Origin: Sabellastarte sp. h YS-2021
Lineage: Eukaryota > Annelida > Polychaeta > Sabellida > Sabellidae
Reading direction: 5' to 3'
Assembly (NCBI GenBank): GCA_964017235.1
Contig: OZ024934.1
Coordinates: 79,450,706 to 79,514,705 of the forward strand
DNA length: 64,000 nucleotides
Shown: one piece after another, positions 1 through 13,023 of the stretch
Position numbering within the stretch: position 1 is the first letter of the stretch
Layout: every line of letters starts with the position of its first letter
The notes under the pieces: generated by a model
What the model was told of the DNA's origin: nothing
Databases searched by the model: none
What the model saw: the letters and a program-made list of their open reading frames with translations, nothing else
Position numbers and translations under genes: made by a program

Positions 1-1788
1 GGACAAGGAACAAGTGATTAGATTTTGGGAGTGATCTGGATCATCTGGATCCAGGCTGCCAGATGTGTTTGTGTACAAGATAAATCAAAAACTTATGGAC
101 GGATTTTGATGAAATTTTCAGGATATGTCTGAAAAGGTAAAAGGATGAAATGATTGAATTTTGGAAGTGATCCGGATCACTATATGGATCTTCTGGATCC
201 ATGAAATGTAATTTTTAAAGACAGATACCTCAAAAAGTTATGGATGGATTGTGATGACATTTTCAGCAAATGACCTAAATGGTGCGAGGAAAAGTGATTA
301 GATTTTGGGAGTGATCTGGATCACTGTCTGGATCATCTGGATCCAGGCTTCCAGATGTGTTTGTGTACAATGTAGCTGAAAAACTTATGGACGGATTTTG
401 ATGAAATTTTCGGGATATGTCTGAAAAGGTAAAAGGATGAAATGGCTGAATTTTGGAAGTGATCCGGATCACTATATGGATCTTCTGGATCCATGAAATG
501 TAATTTTTAAAGACAGATACCTCAAAAAGTTATGGATGGATTGTGATGACATTTTCAACAAATGACCTAAATGGTACAAGGAACAAGTGATTACATTTTT
601 GGAGTGATCTGGATCATCTGGATCCAGGCTGCAACAGAATTTTAGGATGAATTTTGATGATATTTTTAGGATATGTTAGAAATGGTAAAAGGAAGAAGTG
701 GTAAAAGGAAGAAATGATTCAATTTTGCGAGTGATCTGGACCACTATCTGGATCTTCTGGATCCATGAAATATAATTTTAAAGACAAATAGCTCAAAAAG
801 TCACAGGTGGATTTTGATGAAATTTTCAGGAAATGTCCTAAATGGGACAAGGAACAAGGGATTAGATTTTGGGAGTGATCTGGATCATCTGGATCCAGGC
901 TGCCAGATGTGTTTATGTACAAGATAAATCAAAAACTTATGGACGGATTTTGATGAAATTTTCAGGATATGTCTGAAAGGGTAAAAGGATGAAATGATTG
1001 AATTTTGGAAGTGATCCGGATCACTATATGGATCTTCTGGATCCATGAAATTTAATTTTTAAAGACAGATACCGCAAAAAGTTATGGATGGATTGTTTCA
1101 GCAAATGGCCTAAATGGTACAAGGAACAAGTGATTAAATTTTTGGAGTGATCTGGATCACTGTCCGGATCATCTGGATCCAGGCTGCCACATAATCTTGG
1201 GATGGACTTTCATATTTTTAGGATATGTTACAAATGGTAAAAGGAAGAAGTGGTAAAAGGAAGAAATGATTTAATTTTGCGAGTGATCTGGACCACTATA
1301 TGGATCTTCTGGATCCAAGAAATGTAATTTTTAAAGACAAATAGCTCAAAAAGTCATGGATGGATTTTTATGAAATTTTCAGGAAATGTCTTAAATGGGA
1401 CAAAGAACAAGTGATTAGTTTTTGGGAGTAATCTGGATCACTGTCTGGATCATGTGGATCCAGGCTTCCAGATGTGTTTGTGTACAAGATAACTAAAAAA
1501 CTTATGGACGGATTTTGATGAAATTTTTAGAATATGTCTGAAAAGGTAAAAGGATGAAATGATTGAATTTTGGAAGTGATCCGGATCACTATATGGACCT
1601 TGTGGATCCATGAAATGCAATTTTTAAAGACAGATATAAGTGAAAGAACTAGTGATTAGCTTTTGGGAGTAATCTGGTACTATGGAGAATCCTGACCTGG
1701 TGCTCCAGAAAACAGGCTCAAGACCGACATATTCACGCCTTAACTATGTCCCGTCTGGGGATACACTGCGTTGAGATGCAATCTCTAG
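1..1788 (+). mobile_element. Minisatellite-bearing Helitron-like element, family 1 (left end outside window)
   Basis: Tandem array with a period of about 280 bp made of two diverged halves of about 140 bp. Each half carries an 'ATCTGGATCC'-type word and the core 'GATTTTGATGAAATTTTCAGG'-like stretch. After the last unit comes a non-repeated tail of about 140 bp. It ends with hairpin TGCGTT-GA-GATGCA (1,767-1,780) and CTAG at 1,785-1,788, the layout of a Helitron 3' end. The same array with the same tail recurs at 48,785-51,085. No Rep/helicase is visible, so it would be non-autonomous. The ORFs read on the minus strand are products of the repeat and not genes. Confidence 0.7.
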
Positions 1789-4700
1789 TTCAGCAATTGT
1801 CCATTGGATAGGATATATTAACTCAATAAAATTGCAAATTTAATCAGTAAATCAGTAAGTTAATACCCTATCCAATGGACAGGCAAGGCCGTCCCAACCG
1901 ACCCCGCTATCAGCTTACTAGGGGTCTAAATATGTTTAGACAATGAAAAAGATGAACTGACGTCACACTGTCTAGACAGGAAGCAAGTATGATGCTCCAC
2001 TTAGCGAATGCACACTACTTGACCGGTCCTGCCGGTATTATATACAGGACGGCTTTTTCTGTCATTTGGCGGGACCGGTCACGCCGACCAGTAAAGCAAT
2101 TATCCATGGGATAGGATATTAACTTATAAAAATTTAGTTAGGCTAGTTTTCCAGCCAATGGTCGTCTCTGCAGCCAAGCCTCCACCAGTCGGTGCTGTTG
2201 ACAACACTCAGCCCTTCGTTGAGCCTCAACTCACCGACCGACCTCCACTCACCAGTAACTGACCAACCCACCAGCCACCCTTCATCAGCAGCCTGTTCAC
2301 CAGCCTAAGTTTGATAACCGGCCTACTACTACCACCACTCACCAGCAAATGGCCAACCAACCAACCACTCTTCATCAGCAGCCTGCTCTCCAGCTTAAGC
2401 CTGATGACAGACCTAGTACTACCGACCAACCACGTACCGACCAGGTTATAAGTTTGCACCCAGCACTTAAACTGTGGATGTCCAGCAAACCCCAGAGACT
2501 GATATAGATACTAGTTCTGACTCTGATTCATATTATGTAGTGCATGAGCTCCCTACTGGCCAGGCAGAGGAAGGTGAGTTGTCGGATCTGGACCAGGACA
2601 TCTCTGTAAAGGACACCGACCAGGCCTCCACTGAAGAGCAGAACCACAGAGAATCTATGCATGGTGTACGTTTATACATGGGCTGGACACACATACCGGA
2701 CATTGGCTCAACGCCGTCTAGTGCTGAGTGATAACCCCTTTGCTGCACCCAAACAACAACCAGTGGGTAAAGTGAGTGTTAATCTTCCCACAGACGACTG
2801 GTTATGCAGAAAAATGGACAGTTTGAACCTCACACTTGTGCACATCAGCTTATAAACAAAAATGCAGTAGAGTTGGTCAAAAATCAAAAGAATCCCTGGG
2901 ATTTTACAACTGACTATTTTTGGTGGAGGCCGATACTAGATCTCAGCAATCTCAACAAATTCCTCAAGGCAGAGAAATTCAAAATGGAGACACCAGGAAC
3001 AATAAGGACCTCCCTCCACACAGGGGAGCAGGTTATGTCCACAGACTTCAAGGACGCATATTTTCATATACCCATTCAGAGCCAGTCCAGAAAATACCTA
3101 AGGTTTCACATCCAGGGTCAGACTTATCAGTTCAAAGCTCTACCATTTGGTCTCTCTCCAGCACCCATGGTGTTCACTATACTGTCAGTGACCAAAGAGG
3201 TCAAACTGACAGCTTTACAGAGGGGTATAAAGATCCACTAGTACCTAGACGACTGGTTGGTCCGAGCCTGATCCCACCAAACTTGTCTTCAGCATACACA
3301 AACTCTAGTTACTGTAGGTATTTGTCAGGACCTAGGTTGGCTAGTCAACATGGAGAAATCAGAGCTGGATCCCAAACAAGTTTTTGACTTCGTAGGTTAC
3401 CATTTCGACCTGAAAAAGGGCAAGGCCAAACCCACCCTAGACCGGTGGCAGACCCTTACAGCAAAGATCCAAGAATTACTGACCGGACCGACCTGTCCGG
3501 TCCAGCAACTGATGTTCCTCATAGGGCTGTTAACAGCCATAGAAAAGCAGGTCCTCCAAGGTCGACTCCATATGAGGCCCATACAGTGGAACCTGAAAAA
3601 ACAACTGGAGGGTTCCAGAGTCGCCAGAAAAAGTGATACCCATTCCCAGATCGATCCACCCTCATCTGAAATGGTGACTGGAAGAAAGCAATGTGCTTCA
3701 TGGTCAGCCATTACACCCACTAAAACATGCTCTGCAGATCTTTACAGACACATCAAAAGAAGGGTGGGGCGCTCAATTAAACGAATACACTGCGAGGGGA
3801 ACCTGGTCTCTTCCAGAAAGCAAACTACACATAAATATACCTAGAACTAAAGGCAGTCTTTTTGGCCTTAAAAGAGTTCCAAGACCTCTTCGAGAACAAC
3901 ATAGTTTTTCTAGCCACAGACAACACAACAGTGGTTGTTTACATAAACAAGGAAGGGGGATGAAGCTGGGCCATCTGTATGCCCCTCTGTGCCACAGTTA
4001 GACCTTTTTGCAACAAGGTTCATCAACAAACTGGGTCATTTTGTGTCTCCAGTTCTGGACCCCCTGGCCTAGGCAGTCGATGCACTCAGTCTGCCAGGGA
4101 TGCACTCAGTCTGGATCCATATGCCTTCCCACCAGTAGCCATCTCGGGCGAAGTAGTGGAGAAGTTGCAGGACTACTCGTGCAAGAGAATCATTCTGATT
4201 GCTCCAGGGTGTGCCCAACATGCCCTGGTTCTGGGATCTAGTGACCTTGTCAAGTCAGATCCCATTGTGTCTGCCCAGCCTACCCATCCTGCTTACTCAA
4301 CCATTCAATCAGACATCATACAGGAATCTGTCAAACCTAAAGCTGCATGCTTGGCTCTTCTAGCCTCAGCAATCAAGGAGCAGGGCTTCTCTGAGGCAGT
4401 GGCAGCACGAATTGAGGCTCCTCAAAGAGGATCAACCAGATTAGTCTATCAGGCAAAGTGGACCATTTTTACAAAGTGATGCCTCAGTAATCAGGTGGAC
4501 TTCAGGGCACCCTCAATAAAGTCAATAGCTAACTTCCTTCTGCACTTGTTCCAGGACAGGTGGTTATAGCCACGTACCATTGATGGGTATAGATCAGCCA
4601 TTGCTAACAAACTGGGGAATTCGCCCATAAATGTCGGCAAAGGCAAAAATCTCACTCATCTCTTGGCCAGTTTCATTAGAGATAGATCCAATGGTCGGAG

Positions 4701-5335
4701 GGGCATCCCCTCCTGGAACCTCTCCCTGGTGTTGCACCAGCTGACAAAGGCTCCATTCAAACTGATTAAAGAGGCCTCTTTGAAGCATTTGACCTTCAAG
4801 ACTGTTTTCCTCATGGCCCTGGGGTCGGGCAAACGCAGGAGTGAGATCCATGATTGGCAAAACAAGAACATCAGACACCAGTCAGACTTGTTGAAGGTGT
4901 CTTTGTACCCAGCAACCAGCTTTCTTTCAAGAACCAGCTGGCCAAAGAGGGTCCAGACAGTGTGGTCCTAGTGGTTATACCAGGCCTGGCCCCAACTCTG
5001 GATAAGTCCTTCAAGTCTGATAGGTCCCTTTGTCTGGTCAGAGCACTGTGCTACTATTAGGACAGGACCTCAGACCTCAGGCAGAACAAGGACTTGGTCT
5101 TTGTCTCCTTTAGGAAAGGTTTTGACAGAGACATCTCAACTGCCACTATCTCCTAATGGATCAAGCAGACTGTGATCCTATGTTATGAGCTCTCTTATCA
5201 GGAGGCCCTCACCTTACATCAAGTTAAAGCCCATGATGTCAGGGCCTTTGCTGCTTCTAAGGACTTCCAGTCGGGAGTCTCCTTAGAGCAAATCTTGGGC
5301 CCAGTTGTGGCTGCTCAGCAGATCCACAAATAGCC
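1789..5335 (+). mobile_element. DIRS-type retrotransposon, old broken copy (A)
   Basis: A terminal-repeat region (1,789-2,130) contains the word 'ATTGTCCATTGGATAGGATA' and its inverse. It is followed by a gag-like region (about 2,150-2,800) with a short Pro/Thr/Gln-rich tandem repeat. Next come reverse transcriptase (about 2,800-3,400), RNase H (about 3,700-4,000) and a tyrosine recombinase (about 4,300-5,330), recognisable from the 'GSGKRRSEIHDW' and 'KAHDVRAFAAS' blocks. The layout matches DIRS1-like elements. The copy is clearly dead, with many breaks (of the order of ten), so it is old. Its right terminal repeat is missing because a satellite element begins at about 5,349. Confidence 0.85.
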
Positions 5336-5348
5336 GTTATATCGAGGA

Positions 5349-8309
5349 GATTTATTATCTCCCGCCGGCTGGGCGGGAGATTATAAAACGCATTCCGTGC
5401 GTGTGTGCGTGTGTGATTGAGTGTTACGCTTTTATAAAGGGCTGTACATCACACTGGTTGTTTCTCCTTGTCCTTTTCAATGTTTTTTATGACCTTATTG
5501 CTTATGTCCTTTCATTTGATGCTGTTATTTCACACCTAGGACCATAGCTAAGTGAGTAATAGCAATGGTGGCTACTTTGAGTAAAGTGCTCATAACTCCA
5601 AAACGACTGCATTTAGAGTGTTTCTGTAAAATACGTTGTTCAGCTACTTTCTCCATGCCTACAAGATGGTACCATTTTTAGGGTTCTATCTTCATAGCTA
5701 AGTGAGTAATAGCTATTTTCTGTTATTAATAATGAGCAAAATGAGTAAATTGATTTTGTCTTTGTAACTGTTACTTACAATATTGGCCTGAAATATGTTG
5801 TTCAACAACTCCTTCATGTACTATATCATGGTGAGGTGTCCAAGGTGTAGCACCATAGCTAACTGAGTAATAGCTATACTAAGTTTAATATTTGACCATT
5901 GAGCAAGTCACTTATAACTCAAAAACTATTGAATATAGAGGATTTTTGTCAAATATGTTGTTCACCTATCTTTTGGATATACTGTATTGTGAATTTTCAC
6001 AGCTGTAACTCCATAGCTAACTGAGTAATAGCTACTTTGATGATAACCATAATGAGTAAATGGCTTATGTCTTCAAAAGTATTGCAGCTACACAATTTTG
6101 TTCCAATATGTTGTTCAGCTACTATCTCCACAGCTACAACATGGTCACTAGTTTGGAAGTGTATCTCCATAGCTAAGTGAGTAATAGCTACTTTGTCAAT
6201 TTTTAATGATAACCATAATGAGTAAATGCCTTATATCTTCAAAAGTATTGCAGCTACACAATTTCTCTCAAATAAGTTGTTCATCTACTTTTTTGTGAAC
6301 TGTAACATATTTAAGTTTCACAACTGTTGCTCAATGTACAAGTGAGTAATGGCTACTTTATTGCTACTTTTGGTGAAAATGTGAAAAATGACAAATATCT
6401 CGCAAACCGTAATAGCTACTTTGTCAATTTTTAATAATAATCATAATGAGTAAATGCCTTACATCTTCAAAAGTATTGCAGCTACACAATTTCTCTCAAA
6501 TAAGTTGTTCATCTACTTTTTAAGTCATTCATCTACTTTTGGGAGAGCTTTCACATGGTGAAGTTTCAGACTCGTAGGTAATTACTCACCTGCTGAAAAT
6601 GAGTAAATGCGAATTATCTCTAAAAGTATTGGAGATAGCCAATTTTTCTCAAATAACTCATTCACCTACTTTTGGGAGAGCTTTCACTTGGTGAAGTTTC
6701 AGACCCATAGCTAATTACTCACCTACTGAAAATGAGTAAATGCGAATTATCGCTAAAAGTATTGCAGATAGCCAATTTTTCTCAAATAACTCATTCACCT
6801 ACTTTTGGGAGAGCTTTCACTTGGTGAAGTTTCAGACCCATAGCTAATTACTCACCTACTGAAAATGAGTAAATGCGAATTATCTCTAAAAGTATTGCAG
6901 ATAGCCAATTTTTCTCAAATAACTCATTCACCTACTTTTGGGAGAGCTTTCACTTGGTGAAGTTTCACACCCATAGCTAATTACTCACCTACTCAAAATG
7001 AGTAAATGCGAAGTATCGCTAAAACTATTGCAGATAGCCAATTTTTCTCAAATAACTCATTCACCTACTTTTGGGAGAGCTTTCACTTGATGAAGTTTCA
7101 GACCCATAGCTAATTACTCACCCACTCAAAATGAGTAAATGCGAATTATCTGTAAAAGTATTGCAGATAGCCAATTTTTCTCAAATAACTCCTTCATCTA
7201 CTTTTGGGAGAGCTTTCACATGGTGAAGTTTCAGACCCATAGATAATTACTCACCTACTCAAAATGAGTAAATGCGAATTATCGCTAAAAGTATTGCAGA
7301 TAGCCAATTTTTCTCAAATAACTCGTTCACCTACTTTTGGAAGAGCTTTCACATGGTGAAGTTTCAGACCCATAGCTAATTACTCACCTACTGAAAATGA
7401 GTAAATGCGAATTATCTCTAAAAGTATTGCAGATGGCCAATTTTTCCCAAATAACTCATTCACCTACTTTTGGGAGAACTTTCACTTGGTGAAGTTTCAC
7501 ACCCATAGCTAATTACTCACCTATTCACAATGAGTAAATGCGAATTATCGCTAAAAGTATTGCAGATCGCCAATTTTTCTCAAATAACTCATTCACCTAC
7601 TTTTGGGAGAGCTTTCACTTGGTGAAGTTTCACACCCATAGCTAATTACTCACCTACTCAAAATGAGTAAATGCGAATTATCTCTAAAAGTATTGCAGAT
7701 AGCCAATTTTTCTCAAATAACTCATTCACCTACTTTTGGGAGAGCTTTCACTTGGTGAAGTTTCAGACCCATAGCTAATTACTCACCTACTCAAAATGAG
7801 TAAATGCGAATTATCGTTAAAAGTATTGCAGATAGCCAATTTTTCTCAAATAACTCGTTCACCTACTTTTGGAAGAGCTTTCACATGGTGAAGTTTCAGA
7901 CCCATAGCTAATTACTCACCTACTGAAAATGAGTAAATGCGAATTATCTCTAAAAGTATTGCAGATGGCCAATTTTTCCCAAATAACTCATTCACCTACT
8001 TTTGGGAGAGCTTTCACTTGGTGAAGTTTCACACCCATAGCTAATTACTCACCTACTCAAAATGAGTAAATGCGAATTATCGCTAAAAGTATTGCAGATA
8101 GCCAATTTTTCTCAAATAACTCATTCACCTACTTTTGGGAAAGCTTTCACTTGGTGAAGTTTCAGACCCATAGCTAATTACTCACCTACTGAAAATGAGT
8201 AAATGCGAATTATCTCTAAAAGTATTGCAGATAGCCAATTTTTCTCAAATAACTCATTCACCTACTTTTGGGAGAGCTTTCACTTGGTGAAGTTTCAGAC
8301 CCATAGCTA
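5349..8309 (+). mobile_element. 133-bp satellite element (family 2), left part
   Basis: Begins with a 10-bp-stem palindrome, ATCTCCCGCC ... GGCGGGAGAT (5,357-5,381), and a GT-rich stretch. Diverged units of about 150 bp follow (5,540-6,540). From 6,540 to 8,309 there are about 13 near-identical 133-bp units containing 'GAGTAAATGCGAATTATC' and 'TTCACCTACTTTTGGGAGAG'. The array is interrupted at 8,310 by the Ngaro-type element and continues at 15,271. No coding potential; ORFs here are repeat artefacts. Confidence 0.8.
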
Positions 8310-8809
8310 CAGTCCCTGTGGCCCCCGCCCCAAGAGAAACCATACTGGGGTTATATATATTTATTATACAATAACATTGCTACTAAAAATACTTGTGAAG
8401 ACATGTAATATAGTGACATAAAAGAGTACATAATACCTATAATCGAATACTAAAAGTTTACATTATAATCTGGTTAAGATACATGGAGAAACCCCCCCCA
8501 TGACCCCAATCATACTAGGTTGACCTCAAGGTCAAACTGACATGATTATATAAACTAATATGCGTAATGGACTAGAATTTAAGAGTGAATAGAAGAACCA
8601 AGCCATGGTTGAAAAACAATACCCATAGGTTGCAAACCCAGGTGAATTAAGGTCAAAGTAAACCCGGAGTTGACCATTTGATGATAATTAACACTTGGGG
8701 TGAAAACAATACCTCGATGAATGACCAACAGAGATGAAATAAGGTCAAAGGTCAAGGTCCCTCCAAGGGTCATTAACACTGAGTTGCCAAGTGAAGAGGT
8801 CAAACCAGG
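8310..8809 (-). repeat. Ngaro-type element, outer split repeat B2
   Basis: A 500-bp sequence beginning CAGTCCCTGTGGCCCCCG that recurs almost identically at 10,077-10,584 (B1). It forms the 3' end of the minus-strand element, and its outer edge abuts the interrupted 133-bp satellite unit. No gene: the ORFs in it are present in both repeat copies and match nothing I recognise. Confidence 0.85.
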
Positions 8810-9875
8810 GTCCATCGAAGCATTATGTAACAAGGGCCATAATGATGCAGTTACCATTTAAAAAAGAAACTATAAAAGTCATATAAAATAAAGAAACATG
8901 ATTTAACATCTGTACGAAGTTTGTTGGGCACTAGCCAGGACAGTTCGCCAATCCATCCCATATGATAGCTGAGCAACCAAGCCAGGGTATTTAACATCAC
9001 ATTCCGCTGGGCGCGAGGCGCCAGGACAGTCCCTGAAGCCAGGTAACGATGCTGGCTGCCAAGCATATAGCCAGAATTAAACTACATATCCTGGTTGGAC
9101 GCCAGCAGGCGCCAGGTCAGTCCCTTCTAAGCTGGGTGCCAATTCGCACCAGGCCAGTCTCTCAATAATTAAAGTACTCCTGGACAGGTGTTGGGTGCCC
9201 CAGTGCACCAGGACAGTACCTCATACATAGGTAAGATAACATAATGAAACATGGGTACACGAGCAGGCTACTACCACCACAACAGGCTGCATAAATAAGC
9301 ATGAGCCAATCTCTACCGGTCCCTAGCATTGGAATAACACCTTAACATGAACACACACAAGCAGGCGCTCCCCTGATGTAATAGGCTCCCTGCTACCAGA
9401 GCCCCAGGGATATAACATTACAGCAGGTGAGGCAGCAGCACCATTCTCCGCCATATAAGATAGTAATATGTAGGAAGGTCCACAATATATCTTGATAAGA
9501 GTTGCAGGTAACACATAAGGCTCATCCACTTCAGATTGGATAAAGTAGCCAACCAGATAGCTGGCGAGCTCCTGGAGGAGGCGTCTGACAACAGGAAAGG
9601 AAGGCCAAGTCAGACCACCATATATCAGGCCAACCAGACGTGCTGGCGAGCCGTATACACCTCTTCAGCAACACAGCTGGGCATGAAGACATCAGACAGG
9701 AGGCTTGAACCACCGGTAGAACATTCGACCAGAAGTAAGGAGAGGTAGGCCAGCAGGAAGGATGACATCCAGGCATCGGGAGGGAGAGCCCCACAGATGA
9801 GCACACTCTGAAACTGAAAAATCTGACAGCCAGCATGATATTGACAAATAAGGGGAGGGTTACCCCTGGGGTGGG
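8810..9875 (-). other. Spacer between A2 and B2 of the Ngaro-type element, with four bulged hairpins
   Basis: About 1.07 kb with no recognisable coding sequence. Four related modules read, on the + strand, YTGGGYGC - short loop - GCRCCAGG - N - CAGTNYCT, with the right arm and tail at 9,018-9,034, 9,109-9,125, 9,146-9,162 and 9,205-9,221. The tail CAGTCCCT is the same word that opens the B repeats at 8,310 and 10,077, and the GGCACCAGGACTGAG word near the end of A is related. They may be extra recombinase or protein-binding sites; that is inference. Confidence 0.6.
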
Positions 9876-10076
9876 AAAAATAAAATTTGTTATATGTGTT
9901 CACAGGTCACCTTCTACATTCAAAGTGACCAGTTGACCAGCTATTGGGAAGGTCACGCTTCACTGGCCAATCACAGAGGTGATATCAAAAACCATGTGGG
10001 CACAAGAACCTACAAATAAAATAACATTAAGGTGGCACCAGGACTGAGCCCCGAGACACCCCAATGTCTCCTAGCA
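9876..10076 (-). repeat. Ngaro-type element, internal split repeat A2
   Basis: A 201-bp copy of the element's own 5' end (15,070-15,270), with about one difference. It is joined directly to B1 at 10,076/10,077. That junction equals the one expected if the element's two outer ends were joined in a circle, which is how split direct repeats are thought to regenerate the termini. Confidence 0.87.
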
Positions 10077-10584
10077 CAGTCCCTGTGGCCCCCGCCCCAA
10101 GAGAAACCATACTGGGGTTATATATATTTATTATACAATAATATTGCTACTAAAAATACTTGTGAAGACATGTAATATAGTGACATAAAAGAGTACATAA
10201 TACCTATAATCGAATACTAAAAGTTTACATTATAATCTGGTTAAGATACATGGAGAAACTCCCCCCCCCCCCCCATGACCCCAATCATACTAGGTTGACC
10301 TCAAGGTCAAACTGACATGATTATATAAACTAATATGCGTAATGGACTAGAATTTAAGAGTGAATAGAAGAACCAAGCCATGGTTGAAAAACAATACCCA
10401 TAGGTGGTAAACCCAGGTGAATTAAGGTCAAAGTAAACCCGGAGTTGACCATTTGATGATAATTAACACTTGGGGTGAAAACAATACCTCGATGAATGAC
10501 CAACAGAGATGAAATAAGGTCAAAGGTCAAGGTCCCTCCAAGGGTCATTAACACTGAGTTGCCAAGTGAAGAGGTCAAACCAGG
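10077..10584 (-). repeat. Ngaro-type element, internal split repeat B1
   Basis: A 508-bp copy of B2 (8,310-8,809). The main difference is a longer C tract near 10,260-10,274. It lies immediately downstream of the recombinase region in element orientation and immediately upstream of A2. Confidence 0.87.
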
Positions 10585-10690
10585 TCACGAGGTCATAACA
10601 GGTATAAACATGTAAAAATGATGACTGGAATATAATGTAATGATAAGAAAAGAAGGGGCCCAAACACCCAGTAGAGGTAGGGAGAGAAGG

Positions 10691-11345
10691 CTAGGCATAC
10701 AAGTGTGTTGCAAAAGCAGCTGAAACCTGTGACTGGGAGGAAGGGAGGGCAATATATCGCCAAACACAATTTGAAGTCCAAGTCCCCTGGGTCTGGATAT
10801 GCTGGATAGGTACTCCATGTTGGAACGCCCAGGAAGCCCCACCCCTGCGGAAATCATGGAAAGTGAGGGACCTGTGTAGACCTAATATACTGGAGACTTG
10901 CTTAAGATGCTTCCTGGCTGCTGAATCTGTAAGTGGAGTAAGTGAAGCCGCCTGTGAGATCTGAAACAAGGGAGAATCTGGGTGAGAAGGGTATTGAGAT
11001 AGCATTTGCTTCAGAGCAGAGATTGGGCACAACGCCGAGGAACCTAGAAAGGGAATATCCACTGTTGTGGTCTTCACTCGGTCTTGGAGGGTCTTGGACC
11101 ATTTCACTACAATCACAGCCCTCTGAAAAGCAAAAACCACGTCCCCTTACTGTATCCAGGCCATAGATGATGGAGATAGATCTAATTGCCGTAATATGGT
11201 TTGTTATATTATCAGGAGACATACCAGACTGGGCCAAATACTCCATGAAGGCTAATACATCTAATGAAGAGATGGCAGGAAGCGACAGGTCCACTACCAC
11301 CAGGAAAGCCAGGAAGAGTTGAAACATTCTCTCATAGGATGCCAA
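10691..11345 (-). pseudogene. Tyrosine recombinase region of the Ngaro-type element
   Basis: Would cut and join a circular DNA intermediate to integrate the element. The C-terminal block 'HDFRRGGASWAFQHG' followed by 'IQTQGTW' matches the catalytic His-x-x-Arg and downstream region of Ngaro recombinases, with a Tyr shortly after. The N-terminal part resembles the helical DNA-binding half ('ITAIRSISIIYGL'). The region is in more than one open segment, so this copy is probably not fully functional. It lies directly before B1, as the family arrangement predicts. Confidence 0.75.
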
Positions 11346-11442
11346 GGTGTTTGGACGGAAGCCAAAATGTAACCTCCTGACAGCCTGGGACGCCAGTGGA
11401 GCTGTCGCTGCCTGGAAATCTACAAAAACAAATAAACTTGTG

Positions 11443-13023
11443 CTAAATATCGTGATTAAGGAGGGTTAAATCTATATGTGTGTCAATACATAAAGGGTTC
11501 TCCAGCAACATATTTAATTTTTTAGAATTATCCACAGTTAAATGCCATCTGGAGAGGAGGTCAGCTATAGAATTATCCATACCTTTGATATGACACACAA
11601 TAATATTGACATTAAACATAGCTGCCAACAGCCAGACATTTCGGGTGGAAGTAGCCATAATAGAGTCCCTTGCTCTACCATAAGTTAGGACTTCCACTAC
11701 TGCCATGTTATCACACATAATTTGAATGGACTTATTGGCCCACATATGGCCCCAGATTTTAAGAGCTACCACTACATTAATGATTTCTAAGTGTGCAATA
11801 TTATAATTGTTAAAACCTCTAGGGATACGCAAAGCATAGACATAGTTATCATAGCAACCCCCTAGCCCTTCTAAGGATGCATCCAAGTATATACGCTTAT
11901 GCAGGGGGGTTGATAATAAAAAGTAATTTCCATTGTAAGAGGTAAGAAAAACTTGAAACCATTTTAAGTCTTTGAAAAATTCTTCATTAAGACAAATAAC
12001 AGAATTATTATGATTTTCTCTCAAAAGCTGGAGCATACGGTTAAGAAAAAATCTGGCTGGTCGAACACATTCTGTGATATAAAGGAGTAAACCTAGTAGT
12101 GATTGTAACTCATTTTTTGGAACTATTCTTTTATTGGACCATAAGTTGCACATTTGACATATTTCCTGCAACTTGCTATCCGGAATAGATATGGTCCGGT
12201 TAACCGTATCAAACATTATACCCAAGCATATGACCTTAGTACTTGGAGGACACAGCTTCTTAAGACTAATGTCCAGTCCTAGATCCTGAAGGAGATCCAA
12301 CAAAAATTGATATGAGTGACCTATATTAGAAGGCAATCCGCAGTATATGAGGTCATCAATGTAATTTAAGAGTGCATTATGACCATTTTTGTTCATAATG
12401 AACCTTACAGCATCGCTTATCTTACTAAAGAAAAAAGCTCCCAAGCGATATCCAAATGGCAGAGAAAGATCCAGATACAGCTTACCCCTGTGCTGCAAGC
12501 CTAAAAGGTCAATATCTCCTGGATCTATACGGATATGCCTAAAAGCTCGGCTAATATCCACTTTGAAAATTTCAGCTGAAGGACCTAATTCAGTAAGTGT
12601 TCGTATAATGGAGTCTATAGATGGATAGTGCATCTGGAAATTTGTGCCTAAGTATGTGTCCTTGAGTACCCCATCATTAATAGAATAACCTTTGGGAAAG
12701 CTGAGATCCATGATAGTTCTTCTAGCATCTGAGTCCGACTTTTCTCGGAAGGGGGATATATGTATGTCAAAAGGTTTGTTATCTAGAGGGCCTAACATTG
12801 CCTGGAACCCAAGTTCCTCTGCAATATATTTATCGACATGTTCCGGATATAATCTAGCAGAAGTATGGTTGACCAAAGTACACTGAAGATCTCTGGATCT
12901 ATCAAAATCCAGAGGAAATCCAAACTGGATAAGATCCGGAAGTTGTTGGTCAAAATAGTCAGCCAAATGACGCCTCCAACTGTCAACATTTAAGTTAGTA
13001 CGAACTGGTATTCTGAGACCCAA
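11443..13023 (-). CDS. Reverse transcriptase-RNase H of the Ngaro-type element
   Basis: A 526-codon open frame. Residues about 90-300 carry RT blocks: 'FKVDISRAFRHI' (first catalytic Asp), 'LPFGYRLG' and 'LLNYIDDLIYCG' (the YxDD active site). Residues about 375-500 carry an RNase H domain: 'IYLDASLEGLGG', 'HLEIINVVVAL', 'MCDNMAVVEVL' and 'NSIADLLSRW' supply the acidic residues. It would copy element RNA into DNA and remove the RNA. It overlaps the end of the upstream 275-codon frame by 29 bases. The arrangement is typical of tyrosine-recombinase retrotransposons. Open throughout. Confidence 0.88.
   Translation of the reverse strand: MGLRIPVRTNLNVDSWRRHLADYFDQQLPDLIQFGFPLDFDRSRDLQCTLVNHTSARLYPEHVDKYIAEELGFQAMLGPLDNKPFDIHISPFREKSDSDARRTIMDLSFPKGYSINDGVLKDTYLGTNFQMHYPSIDSIIRTLTELGPSAEIFKVDISRAFRHIRIDPGDIDLLGLQHRGKLYLDLSLPFGYRLGAFFFSKISDAVRFIMNKNGHNALLNYIDDLIYCGLPSNIGHSYQFLLDLLQDLGLDISLKKLCPPSTKVICLGIMFDTVNRTISIPDSKLQEICQMCNLWSNKRIVPKNELQSLLGLLLYITECVRPARFFLNRMLQLLRENHNNSVICLNEEFFKDLKWFQVFLTSYNGNYFLLSTPLHKRIYLDASLEGLGGCYDNYVYALRIPRGFNNYNIAHLEIINVVVALKIWGHMWANKSIQIMCDNMAVVEVLTYGRARDSIMATSTRNVWLLAAMFNVNIIVCHIKGMDNSIADLLSRWHLTVDNSKKLNMLLENPLCIDTHIDLTLLNHDI

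Noticed and set aside
2226-2459. 77-codon minus-strand ORF with an internal repeat
   Set aside because: It is the complement of the Pro/Thr/Gln-rich tandem repeat in the gag region of DIRS copy A.
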